Shown: piece after piece, positions 18,841 to 28,637 of the stretch
How positions within the stretch are numbered: the first letter of the stretch is position 1
Layout of the letters: each line of letters starts with the position of its first letter
Virus record (IMG/VR): IMGVR_UViG_3300047352_000113
Span: 1-35,203 of that record
Length of the DNA stretch: 35,203 nt
Direction: 5' to 3' (one strand)
DNA from: a virus
The notes under the pieces: generated by a model
The model's database searches: none
What the model was told of the DNA's origin: nothing
The model's input: only the letters and a program-made list of their open reading frames with translations
Made by a program: the position numbers and the translations under genes

Positions 18841-21030
18841 TTATTCCTGCGGTACTGTAGCACCAGTAGCCAAACCCGCTCCTGCTCCAATCTGACCTGC
18901 ATTTTCCATGAACCTTGTCATCAAACCTTTCGGTATCGGTTCTCCCTTAAGTAACTTTTTGTTTATTATCTTAAGTTGATTTATCTTAGATTGAATCTTT
19001 TCAGGACTCATAGATTTCTTTACAAAAGTACCTAAGGCTAGAAAACCTAAACCACCACTAAAAGTAGGCGCTCTTATCCCGCTAAGTTCCCCTGAACGTA
19101 CAGATAGAGAAAGAGCAGACTCAGAACCTTTAATACCGTCAGACAGTTGTTTAATTTCCTTGCCTAACTCTACTAGCTTATCTCCTTTTTCTTTACCCAC
19201 AATAGCGTTGAATGTGTCACGGAACTTAGCTGTATTCATTCTACGAACAAAGTCAACACCTTCTTTAGTGTTTTTCTGAGGGAACAAGTTGTTTAAGAAC
19301 TCTTTCTCAATGCTTTCTAATATATTGTTACCCGCATTGTCTACTTTAAGTTCTTTAGCTTTAGCAATTAATGCTTTTACTTCTTTAACGCCAATGTTTT
19401 CACCACTTTTAACTAAGTATTGACCGATGTCAGCTACGTTATCTTTTCTAAGTGACTTTGTTATCCAGTTTCCATGTATAGTGTCAATCCCTTCTTTGTA
19501 CATCTTTTTAAGGTTGTCATACTTTACCTTTAGTTCAGGATTAAAGTTTTTAGCGGCACTTTCCATTGAGTTTTCCAACTCTCCGATAGCTTTGTTAATT
19601 AGCTTTTCTGCCTGAGTACTTTTCTCACCTACAGATTTTTGCATATTTCTCTGTAAAGCCTTTAACTCTGAAAGTTCTTTATGTGCTTCAGAGAATGACA
19701 TATCTTTTCTTAGGTTGTTTAGCTTGTTAGCAATAGTTTTATGAGTACCTGAAATACCTGTCTCACCAAACTTGTTTGTTAATAAATTAAGAGCTTCTTT
19801 ACCTAAAGCGATAGTAGAAGCAGGACGCACAAGGTTCTTATTCCTAGCCAAAGTTCCGTCTAAGTTCTTAAGCGCACTATTAATCATCTTACGCGCTATA
19901 GGGTCTCCTGCAACATTAGGCAACAACTGAGTTAGTTTTCTTTTCTGCTTGACTACTTCAGCAGGGGTTAATCTAGCAGGAATAGCGTTTACAGCTTTCA
20001 TTACAGATTGTTGAGAAGATGTTTTAGCAATAAGTTTATCATAACCACGCTTCACTGCATTCTTAACATTACCAGTCCCCACAAATACAGCACCTTCTTT
20101 GTCAATAGCCTTATACAAAGGGTCTACAACGGCTTGTAATGCTTTGTCTGAATCTTGTACTAGCTTGGCTAAAGCAATGCCTGTTTCTTCTCTAGTTTTA
20201 TCCGTAGTGGCTCTACCGACTAATTCAGTAAACTGTGCGGTAATGTAATCGTCCTGACCTTTTAATGTTTCATCATAGTTCTTACCTAGTAGATAAGAAG
20301 ATGACGAATAGTCTTGCGCTAGACCCATGCCCTTATACTCAGGAACAGCCTGTGAAGGGAACAGACCTGTACCACTGTCAGCAAGTTTACTCTGTAGACG
20401 CGCGGCTCTCTCAAGGTCTTCAGTTCTTTTAACTAAACTTTCCTCAACCGATTTAACAAACTCAGCATTGATGTCACCTCTTGCGGCTACTTCCTCTAAG
20501 GTGGTCTCTCCTCTCCTGATAGCTAATACTGTTTCCGCTACCTCTGACTCATTACCACCTTTAAGATATACAGGTTGAAACATTGCTCTCATAGGTTTGT
20601 ATACCGCAGACAGTCCTTTACCTAAGACACCGAAAGCACCACCGAATGCCGCGTCTATTGCACCTGCTTTCAAAGCATTCTGTGTTTCCTTTTCTACATC
20701 AAAGTCTCTATCTTCTGAATAAGACTCAATTACTTCTCCTGCAAAGTAACCCGTAGCCGCCCCTGCAAACCCTCCTATAAGAGTACCGAAGAAAGGGGAC
20801 ACAGCAGTACCTACAGATGCTCCATACTTAGCACCTGCAATAGCACCGCCAACACTACCACCTATCTCACCCACTAAGGAAAAATAATCAGCGTTAGTCT
20901 TCATGTCTCGGTTATAGTCTTCTTGAGTAGCTAAACCATTAGCAATGGCATATTCTTTTAGCTGTGCGTTCGTAAAGCTGTCAGGAACTCCACGAATCAC
21001 CTGACCTGAAGGTAAAGTTCTGTCTGTCAT
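18841..21030 (-). CDS. Large internal virion / ejection protein with glycine-zipper segment
   Basis: This 729-aa protein is the last gene of the leftward arm. Residues about 50-105 form Gly/Ala-rich hydrophobic stretches (GEIGGSVGGAIAGAKYGASV, FFGTLIGGFAGAATGYFAG) typical of glycine-zipper membrane inserters. Another lies at about 125-145 (GAIDAAFGGAFGVLGKG). The remainder is long charged helices with coiled-coil character. Podovirus internal core proteins of this build are ejected to form a trans-envelope channel for DNA. The specific role is inferred from position and composition. Its start overlaps the upstream stop (TAATG). Confidence 0.75.
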   Translation of the reverse strand: MTDRTLPSGQVIRGVPDSFTNAQLKEYAIANGLATQEDYNRDMKTNADYFSLVGEIGGSVGGAIAGAKYGASVGTAVSPFFGTLIGGFAGAATGYFAGEVIESYSEDRDFDVEKETQNALKAGAIDAAFGGAFGVLGKGLSAVYKPMRAMFQPVYLKGGNESEVAETVLAIRRGETTLEEVAARGDINAEFVKSVEESLVKRTEDLERAARLQSKLADSGTGLFPSQAVPEYKGMGLAQDYSSSSYLLGKNYDETLKGQDDYITAQFTELVGRATTDKTREETGIALAKLVQDSDKALQAVVDPLYKAIDKEGAVFVGTGNVKNAVKRGYDKLIAKTSSQQSVMKAVNAIPARLTPAEVVKQKRKLTQLLPNVAGDPIARKMINSALKNLDGTLARNKNLVRPASTIALGKEALNLLTNKFGETGISGTHKTIANKLNNLRKDMSFSEAHKELSELKALQRNMQKSVGEKSTQAEKLINKAIGELENSMESAAKNFNPELKVKYDNLKKMYKEGIDTIHGNWITKSLRKDNVADIGQYLVKSGENIGVKEVKALIAKAKELKVDNAGNNILESIEKEFLNNLFPQKNTKEGVDFVRRMNTAKFRDTFNAIVGKEKGDKLVELGKEIKQLSDGIKGSESALSLSVRSGELSGIRAPTFSGGLGFLALGTFVKKSMSPEKIQSKINQLKIINKKLLKGEPIPKGLMTRFMENAGQIGAGAGLATGATVPQE

Positions 21031-22013
21031 TATCTACGTCTCCCTAATGGGTTTGCTTGACCACCAGTGTTTTTTGTAGGTACTAAATCTGGATTAAACA
21101 CAACATCAGGAGCAGGTATTCTGTAAGCACTCAAGCCATATTTCTGAGCCACCATTTCTTTATAACCTTCCTGCGAAATAACCTCTCTCCAGTGTTCATT
21201 GAATCCTGAAGAATCTCCTCCTCTATCAGACACCCATTGAGCTTTAGCGTTTTTCTTTTCCGCTGCAAAAGCTGACAACTTGGCTTGTCCTCTAAGGAAC
21301 TCTTCAATTTGCTCCGCACTCCATGAGTTATTCATGTAGCCAGATTTAGCCATTTCAATGTCCTTATCCGATGCGACTCCGGGCGGTAAGCTATTGATAA
21401 TGTTAGTATTTACTACAGATTGGAACTGTGTTTTGATTCTTGAAACTTCATCTTGAGTTCCGAAAGTAGCTTTCCACTTGTCCATTGCTTTACCACCAAC
21501 ACCGCCCATAGGTCTAGTTCTGGAGTAATCATTAGCTAAACCTAGAAGAGTACTTACTTGGCTTCCCGCCACATCAGCCTCATCACTAACGGTTCTAATA
21601 TATTTCTTATCAGCCGCACCTAGTTGTTTCTTTTGTTGTTCCGCTGTTAAACGCTGAATATCTAAACGCTCTTGCGCTTGCGCTTGGGTTATTGCACTAG
21701 ACATTTCACCTGCAAGCTGACCCGCAAGCGCAGTTTCGCCTTGAGACCTAAGAACATTGATTATGTTTTTCTGCTCCTCTATGGGCTTAGAACTAAAGTT
21801 TTGAATTGCCTTCGCTATCCCCTGAGTCTTACGTTCTTGACCAGTTCTTCTGTCTCCACCCATCATACCACGAACACCACGACCCATACGCTCCATACCG
21901 CTGTAAAAAGCATCTGCTTGCATCTGTTGCGGTGTTAAACTCACTCTAGGGTCAATACCATCGCTAGGGATACCTGTGAGTAAACCCATTAAATCTCTAC
22001 TGTTATTATCCAT
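21030..22013 (-). CDS. Internal virion protein
   Basis: This 327-aa protein is Gln/Ala-rich and helical, with a Met/Gly/Arg-rich part (SGMERMGRGVRGMMGGDRRT, about 34-53) and a Gln-rich coiled coil (about 105-145). It lacks enzymatic motifs. Placement between two other Ala/Gly-rich large proteins behind the tail nozzle gene fits the internal-core set of podoviruses. It ends PLGRRR. Family membership is inferred from context. Confidence 0.7.
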   Translation of the reverse strand: MDNNSRDLMGLLTGIPSDGIDPRVSLTPQQMQADAFYSGMERMGRGVRGMMGGDRRTGQERKTQGIAKAIQNFSSKPIEEQKNIINVLRSQGETALAGQLAGEMSSAITQAQAQERLDIQRLTAEQQKKQLGAADKKYIRTVSDEADVAGSQVSTLLGLANDYSRTRPMGGVGGKAMDKWKATFGTQDEVSRIKTQFQSVVNTNIINSLPPGVASDKDIEMAKSGYMNNSWSAEQIEEFLRGQAKLSAFAAEKKNAKAQWVSDRGGDSSGFNEHWREVISQEGYKEMVAQKYGLSAYRIPAPDVVFNPDLVPTKNTGGQANPLGRRR

Positions 22014-22028
22014 TTGTATTATCCCCTA

Positions 22029-22997
22029 TTATGCGTAATTGCTGTAATCGTCATATATAACTTGACTAGTAGTCCCTACGTCTTCGTCAGGGTCTCCGCC
22101 TAACCACTCTGGTAAGTACTTATTCCCTAAGTCCTTAATCCACTGAGGAGTAGGGGCATCACCACCGCCTAATGAAGCCCACAAACCGTCAGCAGTAGAC
22201 GCTCCTGTGCCGAAGATATTATTTATTAAGTCTCTCGTCATCTGTGCTTCATAACCGCTTGCCATGTCTTCGCCTTGCATTAACGCTTCAACACCTGATT
22301 GACCTAACTTAGAGTACAGACCCATGAATGTATTCTGAAGACCTTGAGGAAGTGTAGCAATGTTACGCCCTACATCTAACGCATCTAGCATTTCTCCTTG
22401 AGGCTTATAAGCATCACTAAACATACCAGTACCAATATCAAAGGCTTGTTTCTGCTCGCCCATTATTTGTTCCCTAGCACCTAAGTTAGCCATGAGCATA
22501 GCCTCTTGTTCTGCTTGTGCTTGTGCTAATAACTCTGGAGAAGAACCACCGTATGCCGCTGACTGTAAGCCCATACGTCCTTGAGACAACATACGCTCTT
22601 CTAAAGCTAAACGCTTACGTTCTTCCTCAGGACGCTGTATGGCTCTTATGTCCTCATATAAAGCGGCTTGTGCTTGTCTAGGGTCAGCTATTGCTTGCCC
22701 GAACATACTCCCCGCGCCACCAAACAACTGTGACTGTAGTGCTTGTTCTTCGGGACTAAGTGTCATTGTAAAGCCACCTGTGGGGTCAGTTACCGCCCGA
22801 CCGCCTGTGGTAGATGCTACAGTAAAAGGTTTAAACTCTGCTTTACCTTCAACATCCATAGCTACGTTACTAAGTAAGTCATAACCTCTTTGACCTGCCG
22901 CTCGTGCCGCTTCTTCAGCTTCTTTACCTAAGTAATAACCACTTGCAGTGTCTATTAGGTTCTGACCAAAGCCTGTTGGATTAGTACCGTCGCTCAT
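22029..22997 (-). CDS. Internal virion protein
   Basis: This 322-aa protein has a Gly/Ala/Gln-rich central part (SQGRMGLQSAAYGGSSPELL, then AQAEQEAMLMANLGAREQIM) and an acidic C-terminus. LSPEEQALQSQLFGGAGSMF near 80-100 and LGGGDAPTPQWIKDLGNKYL near the C-terminus recur in tail-proximal proteins of marine podoviruses. It is probably a core or ejection protein acting with the two genes that follow. It has no catalytic motif. It shares a TAATG junction with the 84-aa gene upstream. Confidence 0.7.
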   Translation of the reverse strand: MSDGTNPTGFGQNLIDTASGYYLGKEAEEAARAAGQRGYDLLSNVAMDVEGKAEFKPFTVASTTGGRAVTDPTGGFTMTLSPEEQALQSQLFGGAGSMFGQAIADPRQAQAALYEDIRAIQRPEEERKRLALEERMLSQGRMGLQSAAYGGSSPELLAQAQAEQEAMLMANLGAREQIMGEQKQAFDIGTGMFSDAYKPQGEMLDALDVGRNIATLPQGLQNTFMGLYSKLGQSGVEALMQGEDMASGYEAQMTRDLINNIFGTGASTADGLWASLGGGDAPTPQWIKDLGNKYLPEWLGGDPDEDVGTTSQVIYDDYSNYA

Positions 22998-23251
22998 TAG
23001 AACGTACCTCCGTCAATAGTGAAAGTACCTGATAAAGTACCTGCTACTGTTGTTGTGCCTGAAACTGTTAATGACTGTGCTGTTGCTGTACCTGTAAAGG
23101 CAGGACTAGCTGAGTCTGATTTAGTAGCTATTGCTGTTTGAATAGCGTCGAACTCTACTTCAAACTCAGAACCATCTAGTTTTTTATCAGCAGTACCAGC
23201 AACTAGCGAGTTTTTAGCACCAAAGTTAGTTGTTTTTGAATAATTGGACAT
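22997..23251 (-). CDS. Small tail-associated protein
   Basis: This 84-aa protein starts MSNYSKTTNFGAKNSLVAGT and continues with LDGSEFEVEFDAIQTAIATK, then a Thr/Gly-rich beta repeat (TATAQSLTVSGTTTVAGTLS). The N-terminal pattern is that of fibre-anchor modules found at the start of many marine phage tail fibres, here as a stand-alone gene with a very short beta shaft. It could be a tail tip or fibre adaptor; whether it is a remnant of a longer fibre cannot be told here. Confidence 0.7.
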   Translation of the reverse strand: MSNYSKTTNFGAKNSLVAGTADKKLDGSEFEVEFDAIQTAIATKSDSASPAFTGTATAQSLTVSGTTTVAGTLSGTFTIDGGTF

Positions 23252-25063
23252 TTATTGTGTTCTCCCTAGTAAAACTGATATGTCAATATTTTGTATTGCG
23301 TAAGGCTTGCCTTGTATAAGAGCATTTATACCTACTTGTAAAACTTTACCACTACCCGAAGCGTTTATTGCGGGCGTTTGTACGTATATCCCTGTTGTGT
23401 ATTCTGCTGAAACAAAAGAAGTATTTGATGCTGTTGCTTCAATCCAAGCAGAACCGTTTGAATAAAAAAGTTTATTACTTGTTAAGTTATAGTACATGGA
23501 GTTTAACGTACTTGCACTAGGTGCTGACGTAAACTCTCCTAAGTAAGGAGTTGTAGAACTACCGTCATTTTTTGCTTGATTGTTTATAGTAAAGGGTACT
23601 GTTTTTGTTGTAGAACTATTACCATATTCGTTATTACCTTCAAACGAAGCTAAAGTACTATATTCTCCCGCGTTTACTTCTGTTGCTTCTGGGAAATAAG
23701 CACTATTTTTAAGAGAGTTTTTATCGTAGTCCCAGTACCAAGTAAGTCCTGACTGTTCTCCTGCGTTTCCAACAATAGTGGCTTCAAACTTTTTAAGAAA
23801 CTTTAAGTTATAAGAAATACCAAAATCCATTCCTGTGCTTTCATATTTAAAAGTAAGAAACCTATCTCCAGTTCCAAAGTCAACAATATCTCTATATCCT
23901 GAATACTTAAATATTCCTGAACCGCTTATTGTAGTTGTGCTTAGTCCGAAGTAAAGAACATCGTCAGAAAACACAGCCATGCTGTAAGGTGTTACAGTAA
24001 TCCACGTAGTTGTTTTAGCTGACCCGTCTTCTAATAAGTTTCTTAAATCAAAACAATATAAAATATTATCTTCAGGAAAAGACAACAAGTAAAAAGCATC
24101 TTGTGGGCTGTATATGCTTTTAAGACTGCCTCTATGATTCCTAACGGCTTCCATTAAGTCTGTACGTACATTTTTACTAATGTTGCCAACAGGACTTGAC
24201 TTTTCTTGTATTGTCCTACCTAAGCTACGTACACCTTCATTGGACAAGAACAATACATCAGTACCTATATTCTGTACAGAGTCTCTTTCAATACAACCAA
24301 TACCTTCAATAATGTCATGTAGTTTAAAAGCAACGTCATTAGGAGTTTCTGGTCCTTCATATATAATAATAGAGTCACGACAGAATATAACTAAAAAGCC
24401 GTTGTGTGCTGACAAAGCCACAATCTCATCGTAACCGTTAGGAAATACAGTTGTAAGGTCTAAAGAACCTGAAGAGCCTCCCGACCAATGACCACCTAAC
24501 AGTGTGTCAGACCAGTATATTGTACGCTTGTTACCTGCTACATCAGCCGCCCATAGTTTACCGTATGCCGCTATGACTTCATTAGCCTGTGGAGGTGTTC
24601 CGTTAGAATGTGAACTACCGTCTAGTTTTTCTACAGTAATAGCGCTTCCCGCGCCAACAGTCATAAGCACTGGTTCGTGTTCACGTTGGAACATATAACA
24701 CTTGTTTGCTAAACTAACTATTTTCCAGTTGTCATCCGTAATAGTAACACCTGCGGGTGTTTTATCAACTAAAGTATCTTTACCTGTTACTATTTTATTA
24801 TTACCCGCTGATACTACAGTTTTTACACCATCATAATTTACAAACTCAAATAAAGCCTTAACTGGTTTATTGTCAAATAAACTATAGTTATTTATCGACA
24901 CAGGGACAGTGCCTTTCCTAGAGGCAATTCTACCATGTTTATCAATAACAGCGTTTTCTGCTTTTTCTGCAAAGGAAGGGTCAATAGTTACAGGAGAGTC
25001 TTCTGTATTTAAACCTTTAAAACCTGTTGCCTTGATTGATATTGTCTGTAGTTTTTGAGCCAT
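23252..25063 (-). CDS. Tail nozzle / tubular protein B-like
   Basis: This 603-aa protein resembles the beta-propeller tail nozzle proteins of podoviruses (T7 gp12 / P22 gp10 type). It has FKGLNTEDSPVTIDPSFAEK near the N-terminus (learning the rule of gene-start: feature, not function), repeated blade-like segments such as KLWAADVAGNKRTIYWSDTL and FLSNEGVRSLGRT, and a beta-rich C-terminus. The start MAQKLQ at 25063 is preferred because it overlaps the upstream stop as TAATG; an in-frame ATG 15 bases earlier (MDGLL) lies inside the previous gene. It forms the distal tube for DNA ejection. Confidence 0.85.
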   Translation of the reverse strand: MAQKLQTISIKATGFKGLNTEDSPVTIDPSFAEKAENAVIDKHGRIASRKGTVPVSINNYSLFDNKPVKALFEFVNYDGVKTVVSAGNNKIVTGKDTLVDKTPAGVTITDDNWKIVSLANKCYMFQREHEPVLMTVGAGSAITVEKLDGSSHSNGTPPQANEVIAAYGKLWAADVAGNKRTIYWSDTLLGGHWSGGSSGSLDLTTVFPNGYDEIVALSAHNGFLVIFCRDSIIIYEGPETPNDVAFKLHDIIEGIGCIERDSVQNIGTDVLFLSNEGVRSLGRTIQEKSSPVGNISKNVRTDLMEAVRNHRGSLKSIYSPQDAFYLLSFPEDNILYCFDLRNLLEDGSAKTTTWITVTPYSMAVFSDDVLYFGLSTTTISGSGIFKYSGYRDIVDFGTGDRFLTFKYESTGMDFGISYNLKFLKKFEATIVGNAGEQSGLTWYWDYDKNSLKNSAYFPEATEVNAGEYSTLASFEGNNEYGNSSTTKTVPFTINNQAKNDGSSTTPYLGEFTSAPSASTLNSMYYNLTSNKLFYSNGSAWIEATASNTSFVSAEYTTGIYVQTPAINASGSGKVLQVGINALIQGKPYAIQNIDISVLLGRTQ

Positions 25064-25716
25064 TAGCAAGCCGTCCATACAGTTTCAGAAGGGAATCGTG
25101 CCGCATCCATAGCTATAGCGTCAGCTAATGTAGCGTCAGCAATAGCGAACAGTTCCTGTGCTGATGTACCGCCTGTCTCACCACGTTCACGGGAAGCTAA
25201 AGCAACAGCGTACTGAATTACTGGTGCTGAAGGTACGTCAAGAACTGTAGCGTCCGCAGTAAATGGTGCTGTTCTATCAACCATGTTAAAACGTAATGTA
25301 TACACACCGTCAGGAATAGGGAATACATCTACAGTTAAATAACCATCGCTATTAAAACCATTCCAAGCGTAGTAGTTAGGTGCGCCTTTAGGTGGTTCAG
25401 AGTTTAAGAAAACACTGTTCATATAAGAAGAAGTAGCTTGTCGCATAAAGAAGTTAGACGTATCGTTAATTACATCTAGCGTCTTACTGGCTGTACCTGT
25501 ACCATTTATATTATAACTAAATGTATTAGCTACTGTGTTGACAGTAAACGTGTTACGTAGCGAAGACCAGTCCCACGAATCCTCTACGATACGTTTAGCA
25601 TCATTAACAAAGTCACCGATAAGTTTAGTATAGCCGTCAGCACTGCCTACAGCAGTAGTTACTTCGTTTTCTCTTAGTCTTCTTAGTACACTATTTACTA
25701 GTTGTAAGTAAGTCAT
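25063..25716 (-). CDS. Tail adaptor / tubular protein A-like
   Basis: This 217-aa protein is of the T7 gp11/adaptor type: MTYLQLVNSVLRRLRENEVT, an N-terminal helical part with FVNDAKRIVEDSWDWSSLRN, a beta-rich middle (TFSYNINGTG...YLTVDVFPIPDGVYTLRFNM) and a C-terminal helix (ALASRERGETGG). Such proteins join the portal ring to the nozzle. Gene order adaptor then nozzle is conserved in T7-like phages. Both ends share TAATG junctions with neighbours. Confidence 0.88.
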   Translation of the reverse strand: MTYLQLVNSVLRRLRENEVTTAVGSADGYTKLIGDFVNDAKRIVEDSWDWSSLRNTFTVNTVANTFSYNINGTGTASKTLDVINDTSNFFMRQATSSYMNSVFLNSEPPKGAPNYYAWNGFNSDGYLTVDVFPIPDGVYTLRFNMVDRTAPFTADATVLDVPSAPVIQYAVALASRERGETGGTSAQELFAIADATLADAIAMDAARFPSETVWTAC

Positions 25717-27812
25717 TATCCATACCTTCTTGTGTTTGTTGGACTAAGCATTCTTTGTGTAGACTTAATCTCTGTGTCAAATTTAAATAACTCTTTGTCA
25801 AATATTCCTTCGACCTGTGAAGGTTTCCTAGCCCCTGACATCATGCCTCCTGTACCGCTTAATGCGCCCTTTAGTAAATCTCCTAAAGGACTGTCTACAG
25901 CATCTATAATCTCGTCCGCTACGTCTACTATAGGCTCTCCTACAGTTTCTACAGCTTCTTTAACAGGCTCTAGTACGTCTTCTGCTGTTGACAATACTTG
26001 CTCACCTGCTTCTACTACTGGCTCAAAAGTTTCACCTACAAACTCTAATGGCGGTCCTAGTACATCTACGGCTACATCACCTACTGCTTTACCTGCATCT
26101 TCTATTGCTTCAACAGGAGCAGAATCACCTATATAGTCAAAACCTTCATCAAGTAAATCTACTACTGTTTCAGCACCCTCTTCTATTTCAGCCAGTATAG
26201 GTTTTACAGGTGCAATAACAGGTTGTATTATATTGTCATCTATTTCACGACCTGTTTCTTTAGCAGTATCAACAAGACTATCTACCCAATCAGGAGTTGC
26301 TCCATCAGGAATTATTTCTTTTAAAGCATCTTCACCCATGCTTAAATAATCTTCACCTATTTCGCGTTCAAATATATCTGTCATGCTGTCCCCTGAAAAA
26401 CCTGCTTCCTGTGTTTTGTCAAGGATGTTATGCCAGTCTTGTACATCTAATCCAAAAGTTTCGTTAGTAATTCCTAATCCTTCAAATGTAGATTCTAATA
26501 TATTAAAGTCATTTCCTGCATAGGTAAGGGCGGCATTTACTATATTACCATCACCCATAAATCTTAGTACATCAACAGTTGTGTCGTAATCTAAAGTTCC
26601 TAAACCAAAACCTGCATTAACTGTTTCAACTCCTGTAACAGGGTCTATTGTAGTACTTGGTGGCGCAATCATGCCCGTGGTTTCTAATCCTGTTACGATT
26701 AAATTAAAGTAATCTGAACCATGTAAAGTTTCTCCGTTAGCTACTTTATATAAACTGTACCATGTTTCTGACTGCCCTCCAGTTAGTACCCCCAGTGCTA
26801 CACGACCAAGCATATTTACCGCAGGTCGTATATCTCGAACCCAAGTAGAATCATCATCTATGGGGTCTACAGCCGCAAGCGTACCTCCTATAGTCCAAGT
26901 AAATTTATCGTCTGTTGATAGACCAGTATCTTGAGCAACTAGAGGAGTAGGAGAAATACTTGAATTAAAAAACTTTCCATTTTCGTCAGCTATTAATCCT
27001 TCTGAAGGAATATCTGTGGGAAATAAAACTACTTGACCGTGAGAATTATCTCCTATTTCATTAGGATTTTTTTGCATCGTAAACAAATCACCATCATCGA
27101 AATAATACATCATGTCTGGATTATCTAGTTGAAGTTGTGATGCTACAATATTTTTATAGTCTTCTTTTTCAAGAGTACCGTCTTCATAAAGTTTATGATA
27201 AAAAGATATTTTATCTTGGCTAGTAGAAGCGTTAAACCCTGCTGAAAAAACTGGCTTGTTTCCTGCTTGATATGCCGCATATAGCCCGTCAACATTTTGC
27301 TGTCTAAGAGGTATAATATCATTAGGGTTATGATAGCTTTCCTGTATTCTTTCGTAATCAGTTAATTCTGCATATCTAACATTTTCAGCTACTGCGTCTT
27401 CTTCAAATTCTTTTATACGTTGTTCTTGCATTTGTTGTTCAGCATAAGCACCTCCTGCTCCTTGAGGTGTTGCATAGTCAGATAGCAAAGTACCTTCTTT
27501 TTCAATAGAAAAATCTGAATACGTGGGATTCAAAGGATAAGCCGAGTTTTCTCTATATTCAACAGGAGCAGTACCGTCAGACCCATAAGTATTACTATTG
27601 CTTAAAGCAGGTATATCATTAGCTAATCCGCTAACCTCCATAAAGTTTCCATCTTCAGCTAACTGTTGCTCTACTTGAGTATCTAAAGAAACATATTCTT
27701 CATTTCTTTCTTGAGCGTTCCATTTTGCTAGTGCTTCGTGATACTCAGGGTCTTTTTTACCTAAAGGATAATCTTGGTAACGTGGGCGTTCAAGTAGTTC
27801 TTGTTCTGCCAT
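25716..27812 (-). CDS. Large structural protein with amphipathic C-terminal repeats
   Basis: This unrecognised 698-aa protein starts MAEQELLERPRYQDYPLGKK. The N-terminal half is mixed acidic sequence with Gln/Glu-rich patches. From about residue 530 to 650 a Val/Glu/Pro-rich series of amphipathic helices repeats loosely (ETVVDLLDEGFDYIG, EPVVEAGEQVL, EPVKEAVETVGEPIVDVADE), followed by a Gly-rich turn and a basic end (STQRMLSPTNTRRYG). It lies between the 3TM holin and the tail adaptor. The helices could bind membrane during ejection; this is inference. No enzymatic motif was found. Confidence 0.7.
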   Translation of the reverse strand: MAEQELLERPRYQDYPLGKKDPEYHEALAKWNAQERNEEYVSLDTQVEQQLAEDGNFMEVSGLANDIPALSNSNTYGSDGTAPVEYRENSAYPLNPTYSDFSIEKEGTLLSDYATPQGAGGAYAEQQMQEQRIKEFEEDAVAENVRYAELTDYERIQESYHNPNDIIPLRQQNVDGLYAAYQAGNKPVFSAGFNASTSQDKISFYHKLYEDGTLEKEDYKNIVASQLQLDNPDMMYYFDDGDLFTMQKNPNEIGDNSHGQVVLFPTDIPSEGLIADENGKFFNSSISPTPLVAQDTGLSTDDKFTWTIGGTLAAVDPIDDDSTWVRDIRPAVNMLGRVALGVLTGGQSETWYSLYKVANGETLHGSDYFNLIVTGLETTGMIAPPSTTIDPVTGVETVNAGFGLGTLDYDTTVDVLRFMGDGNIVNAALTYAGNDFNILESTFEGLGITNETFGLDVQDWHNILDKTQEAGFSGDSMTDIFEREIGEDYLSMGEDALKEIIPDGATPDWVDSLVDTAKETGREIDDNIIQPVIAPVKPILAEIEEGAETVVDLLDEGFDYIGDSAPVEAIEDAGKAVGDVAVDVLGPPLEFVGETFEPVVEAGEQVLSTAEDVLEPVKEAVETVGEPIVDVADEIIDAVDSPLGDLLKGALSGTGGMMSGARKPSQVEGIFDKELFKFDTEIKSTQRMLSPTNTRRYG

Positions 27813-28210
27813 TATCTATCCCTCTGTACTTTCTTAGTCTTCTCTACAGTTCTCATAGCACCTAAACCAAGCATACCCATTAGTACTGGCATCATAGTAG
27901 CCATGTCTAAAACAGGGATTTCAATGGTAGAATTGGCAAGAGCAAGCGTAAAGTTTGCCATCGGGATAAGAATGTACTGACTCGCAAGTCCAATACAACA
28001 AGTCCAACCAACAGCAGGTCGCCAACCTGACACAAATAGGCTCTTATGTGCCGCTTCTGTCTTATTAACTTCAAGTTGCGCTTTCGCAAGTTCCTGCGCG
28101 TGTTTCTCAGCCATTGTTGAAAGTTCAAAGGCGATAGCATTCTTCTTGTCTTTATCCTCTATGAATTTGTCAAGTAATCCTGTAACAGGTCCAATTAATT
28201 GCTCTAACAT
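27812..28210 (-). CDS. 3TM-type holin
   Basis: This 132-aa protein has an N-terminal cytoplasmic helix (IEDKDKKNAIAFELSTMAEK, charged to about 55), the diagnostic HKSLFVSGWRPAVGW, and then hydrophobic segments around 67-85, 85-100 and 104-120. This matches the 3TM holin family first named from gene transfer agents. Holins permeabilise the inner membrane to release the endolysin. It is the second holin candidate of the genome; the other is the class II type at 30035-30193. Confidence 0.85.
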   Translation of the reverse strand: MLEQLIGPVTGLLDKFIEDKDKKNAIAFELSTMAEKHAQELAKAQLEVNKTEAAHKSLFVSGWRPAVGWTCCIGLASQYILIPMANFTLALANSTIEIPVLDMATMMPVLMGMLGLGAMRTVEKTKKVQRDR

Positions 28211-28217
28211 AAATGCC

Positions 28218-28637
28218 TCACTTAAGGGGATTTGAGAGGTAGTCCATACCCTGCCACAAATCCTCTACCTCTTTAGTCAATGTCTTTATCTTACCGTCAA
28301 CATCACCAATGTCTTCTATTATAATCTCAGCCTTAGCTACTGTACCTTTCATAGCCTCTATCTCGTTAGCTAGCTTAGAAACGTCTGTATTGAGTTCTAA
28401 CAGCTTTTCTTGCTGACTTAGTAGTGTCTCTAGCCTTGTGCCTAAAGTGGCTAGATTCTGTTGTATGGGGCTTACATCGGGTATCTGTGTAGCTTCTACT
28501 GCTTCTAGTCTTGAGTACAAGGTAGAGGCTGTCCATACGCCACCACCGATAGTAGAACCAATACCAAGAACTATGGCAATCCATACGCCTTTAAAGGACG
28601 TACCACCAATCTTTAGTTCGGTGTCCTCTAAACTCAT
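28218..28637 (-). CDS. Membrane-anchored coiled-coil protein of the lysis region
   Basis: This 139-aa protein has one N-terminal transmembrane helix (about 18-38, VWIAIVLGIGSTIGGGVW) and a long coiled coil to the C-terminus (YSRLEAVEA, then NLATLGTRLETLLSQQEKLL and EIEAMKGTVAKAE). Topology resembles an inner-membrane spanin (Rz-like), but no outer-membrane lipoprotein partner is evident. It overlaps the upstream gene by four bases (ATGA) and precedes the 3TM holin by 7 bases. A spanin-like or holin-control role is the best guess. Confidence 0.65.
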   Translation of the reverse strand: MSLEDTELKIGGTSFKGVWIAIVLGIGSTIGGGVWTASTLYSRLEAVEATQIPDVSPIQQNLATLGTRLETLLSQQEKLLELNTDVSKLANEIEAMKGTVAKAEIIIEDIGDVDGKIKTLTKEVEDLWQGMDYLSNPLK

